Assembly (NCBI GenBank): GCA_964017065.1
Contig: OZ024785.1
Location: forward strand, 3,944,588-4,008,587
Direction: 5' to 3'
Source: Haliclona indistincta
Lineage: Eukaryota; Porifera; Demospongiae; Haplosclerida; Chalinidae
Length of the DNA: 64,000 nt
The position numbers were made by a program, and so were the translations under genes. Shown here one piece after another: positions 62,071 through 64,000 of this stretch. Under the pieces are notes generated by a model that made no database searches, had not been told where the DNA came from, and saw only the letters and a list, made by a program, of their open reading frames with translations. Each line of letters starts with the position of its first letter. The first letter of the stretch is position 1.

Positions 62071-63531
62071 TCAAAATGGAGCTGCATGTAAAATAAGTTG
62101 GAAATGATAATTCTCTTTAACATTTGTTACAATGGCATTTACGTATAATAACAATGATGCATGTGTATAGTCTCTGTCGTTTTTCGGCAGTAGGTTTTTT
62201 ATGACGTCGTATGCATTATTTTCACACACATCAATCTTTTGTGATGGTTTTGACAATTCAGCATACACTGGATTTTCACTTGTCATGATAAAATCCTCTC
62301 GACTAGCTTGTGCTTCTGAAATTTGACAGTTAAACTGCAGTACAATGCACTCAATTTTAATATACCTTGGATTTTAACATGCCTCCTCTTTAAACCATAC
62401 AGCAGTAGTGCTGTTGATAGCAGCAGAACAAGGGCAACACCAACAACAGGTGAAGCTACCATGGCAACCACTTCAACACTTGATAAACATAGCAAAGCTG
62501 TATACAAAGAATAAATGAGTAAAATAGATTTTTATTTGACAAAAGTATACCATTGTTATCAACTGGTGCAATAAAAATTAATGATGTGCTGTTTGTAATG
62601 GAGTCAGTATATTTCATAGAAGAAGTCTTAGTTATAATAATATTGGTATCTGTAGCAATAACAATTGCATTGGATATGCTACTGCCAGGTAGTGTGTAGA
62701 ACTTACCTGGAATTGCTATCATGTTGGTAGATAACACTTGAAAAATCGAAGGTTTTGGTAGAGAAATGGTAGTAACTGCAGGCTCTCCTGGTCCAGCTCC
62801 ATTGATAGGTACCACAGTGACAGTGAAGTTGTTGTCAGGATCAGGATGGTCAATGGAGTAGTACAGCATGGTAGTGTCCCCCTCTACTGACATTGTCTCA
62901 TTCTCTCCACTGGTGGTGTTGGTGATGGTGACATTGTAGCCCAGGATGGGTACCCCCTCCAGAGTGAAGGGAGGACTCCAGGAGATGAGGACAGTAGTGG
63001 AGTTGATGGAGACCACAGTGAGGTTACTGACTGGTTCCAGTAGATCTATGACATTTCTTGCAATTTGACAATAATCGTAATACACAATAATTATACCTTG
63101 AACAAGTAGTAACGCTGGTTCACTTTTATTTCCCACAAACATTAGTTGAGTATATTCCAGAATAGCAACACACACAATGCTTGCATTGTTATTATGTGCA
63201 GATCCAAGCACTCTTAGAGATGCTGAGCGCAGGCTTTGTGAGGCATCAAGAACTACCACTGCTAGTTCGTGGAATCCTTTGCTCTCATAGTCAGTATTGA
63301 AACTATCATCATTTACTTTCCAGTTGAGATCTGTTGCAATTGCTGTGCAGTTGAACACAGCATGATCACCACTGGAGATATTGACAGACTGAGGAGAAGT
63401 GATGATATCTGCAGCATTTTGCATTGAGATGTAATAATTTTGTACAACATATTATTCTTACCTGCTTCTTGCGAGAATACTGCATCATGTAGCAGTAGCA
63501 CACAGAATAGCAGCAGAGCGAGCTGAGCCAT
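62071..63531 (-). CDS. Receptor D2, Ig + FN3 receptor with tyrosine tail
   Basis: Exons in transcript order: 63531-63462 (signal MAQLALLLFCVLLLHDAVFS), 63408-63097 (Ig: VFNCTAIATDLNWKV..IVCVAIL), 63045-62551 (FN3 SWSPPFTLEG..GPGEPAV plus a stalk), 62497-62366 (helix VVAMVASPVVGVALVLLLST and LLLYGL) and 62315-62071 (tail). The frame is open throughout and phases fit. It has no counterparts of the short and Cys exons of R and S genes, so it is a simpler plan. The tail has NPVYAEL, NNAYDVI, LLYVNAI and ENYHFQL, of which LLYVNAI contains a YxN (Grb2-type) site. A second possible tail lies at 60166-60347. Confidence 0.85.
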
Positions 63532-63745
63532 AGTAGACTAGTATATGCACACGATGACTGAGTCTGTTGTATGACGATATAGCGATAACAATTTGAGTCG
63601 TGACCATCGGATACGTCACAAATATTATTATCGACTCAAAATCGACTTAGGTAAGTCTTACGTCACTTATTTACCTATGACGCAGCGTCGGTTTTGTCTA
63701 CAAGTCTACAAGTCAAGTAAGCATATACCAACAGTACCATCTACT
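63532..63745. promoter_or_regulatory. Bidirectional promoter interval between D2 and a plus-strand gene
   Basis: Two signal-peptide exons point away from each other across 214 bp, as at M1/S1. Inferred from arrangement; no motif identified with confidence. Confidence 0.45.
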
Positions 63746-63866
63746 ATGTATCGACTCCCGAGCCGGCTACGCTTTTTCGCCGAGTACGTATACGATAATA
63801 TGTCGATGATCGGCTTTATTGTCTTAACCTATTTCCTAGCGATTCTAGCAGCTTCATCATCTTCAT
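63746..63866 (+). CDS. Leader exon of a further receptor, cut by window end
   Basis: MYRLPSRLRFFAEYVYDN then MSMIGFIVLTYFLAILAASS, with a GTGAGT donor giving phase 1, as in every other leader here. Translation may start at the second Met (63800). By analogy with D1/V1, the rest is expected to be a V1-like gene beyond the window. Confidence 0.6.
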
Positions 63867-64000
63867 GTGAGTTGGTTTGTGACGGACGAGGCCTCGTGTA
63901 TTTACTAATTAGCAATGCGTGTGTACAGTTATTAGAACAAAAGATATGATTGCATGATTTAGCTGTTTCAGTATAATAGTTTATGTAACTAGCACAGACA
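63867..64000 (+). other. Start of intron 1 of the partial receptor
   Basis: AT-rich sequence after the GTGAGT donor; no exon seen. Confidence 0.4.

Overview
The window looks like genomic DNA of an early-branching animal, most likely a demosponge close to Amphimedon queenslandica. That assignment is inferred from the AT-rich sequence, 50-100 bp GT-AG introns, tight gene packing and many short insertions. No species marker was tested. There are no prokaryotic operons and I found no rRNA or tRNA genes.

The window is essentially one receptor cluster. I reconstructed about a dozen type I membrane proteins on both strands, exon by exon, checking every splice phase. They share one plan: signal peptide, Ig-like exon, fibronectin-III-like exon, a short exon, two Cys-containing exons, a transmembrane exon and a cytoplasmic tail. 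The splice phases are the same in each (1,1,1,0,1,1). Many tails carry tyrosine motifs that match vertebrate ITIM (S/I/V/L-x-Y-x-x-I/V/L) or ITSM (T-x-Y-x-x-V/I) consensus. Examples are VQYATV, VQYADI, SHYADL, VLYATV and TAYETV, plus YITM of the YxxM type.

Layout: 0.3-0.8 kb, end of an unrelated unknown gene. 1.2-2.3 kb, minus-strand receptor pseudogene. 2.7-6.2 kb, receptor A, with one in-frame stop. 7.2-9.7, 11.8-17.6, 25.9-27.9, 28.0-31.6, 33.6-35.5 and 36-39.2 kb, six tandem plus-strand receptors (R1-R6) with nearly identical membrane-proximal exons but divergent Ig exons. 18.7-20.5 kb, a tail-only receptor remnant whose ITIM tyrosines are largely replaced. 21.75-25.47 kb, a young Ty3/gypsy-type retrotransposon containing an assembly gap. 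39.4-41.9 kb, minus-strand receptor M1. 42.0-45.1, 46.1-49.6 and 49.9-52.8 kb, three plus-strand receptors of a second subfamily (S1-S3). 52.9-55 kb and 60.2-63.5 kb, a duplicated minus-strand Ig+FN3 receptor (D1 broken, D2 intact). 55.2-59 kb, a plus-strand single-Ig receptor (V1) divergent from D1. 63.7 kb, the leader of another gene divergent from D2.

The insertions are also notable. Several start with a short hairpin whose stem sequence differs between copies. Three of these are followed by a copy of, or close match to, AAGATGGCGGC, then a TTC-rich tract, and end about 1 kb later in a long foldback.

A working hypothesis is that this is a sponge inhibitory/activating receptor locus (recognition or allorecognition), with variable Ig heads and interchangeable tyrosine tails. 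Function is inference; the gene structures and motifs are read from the sequence.
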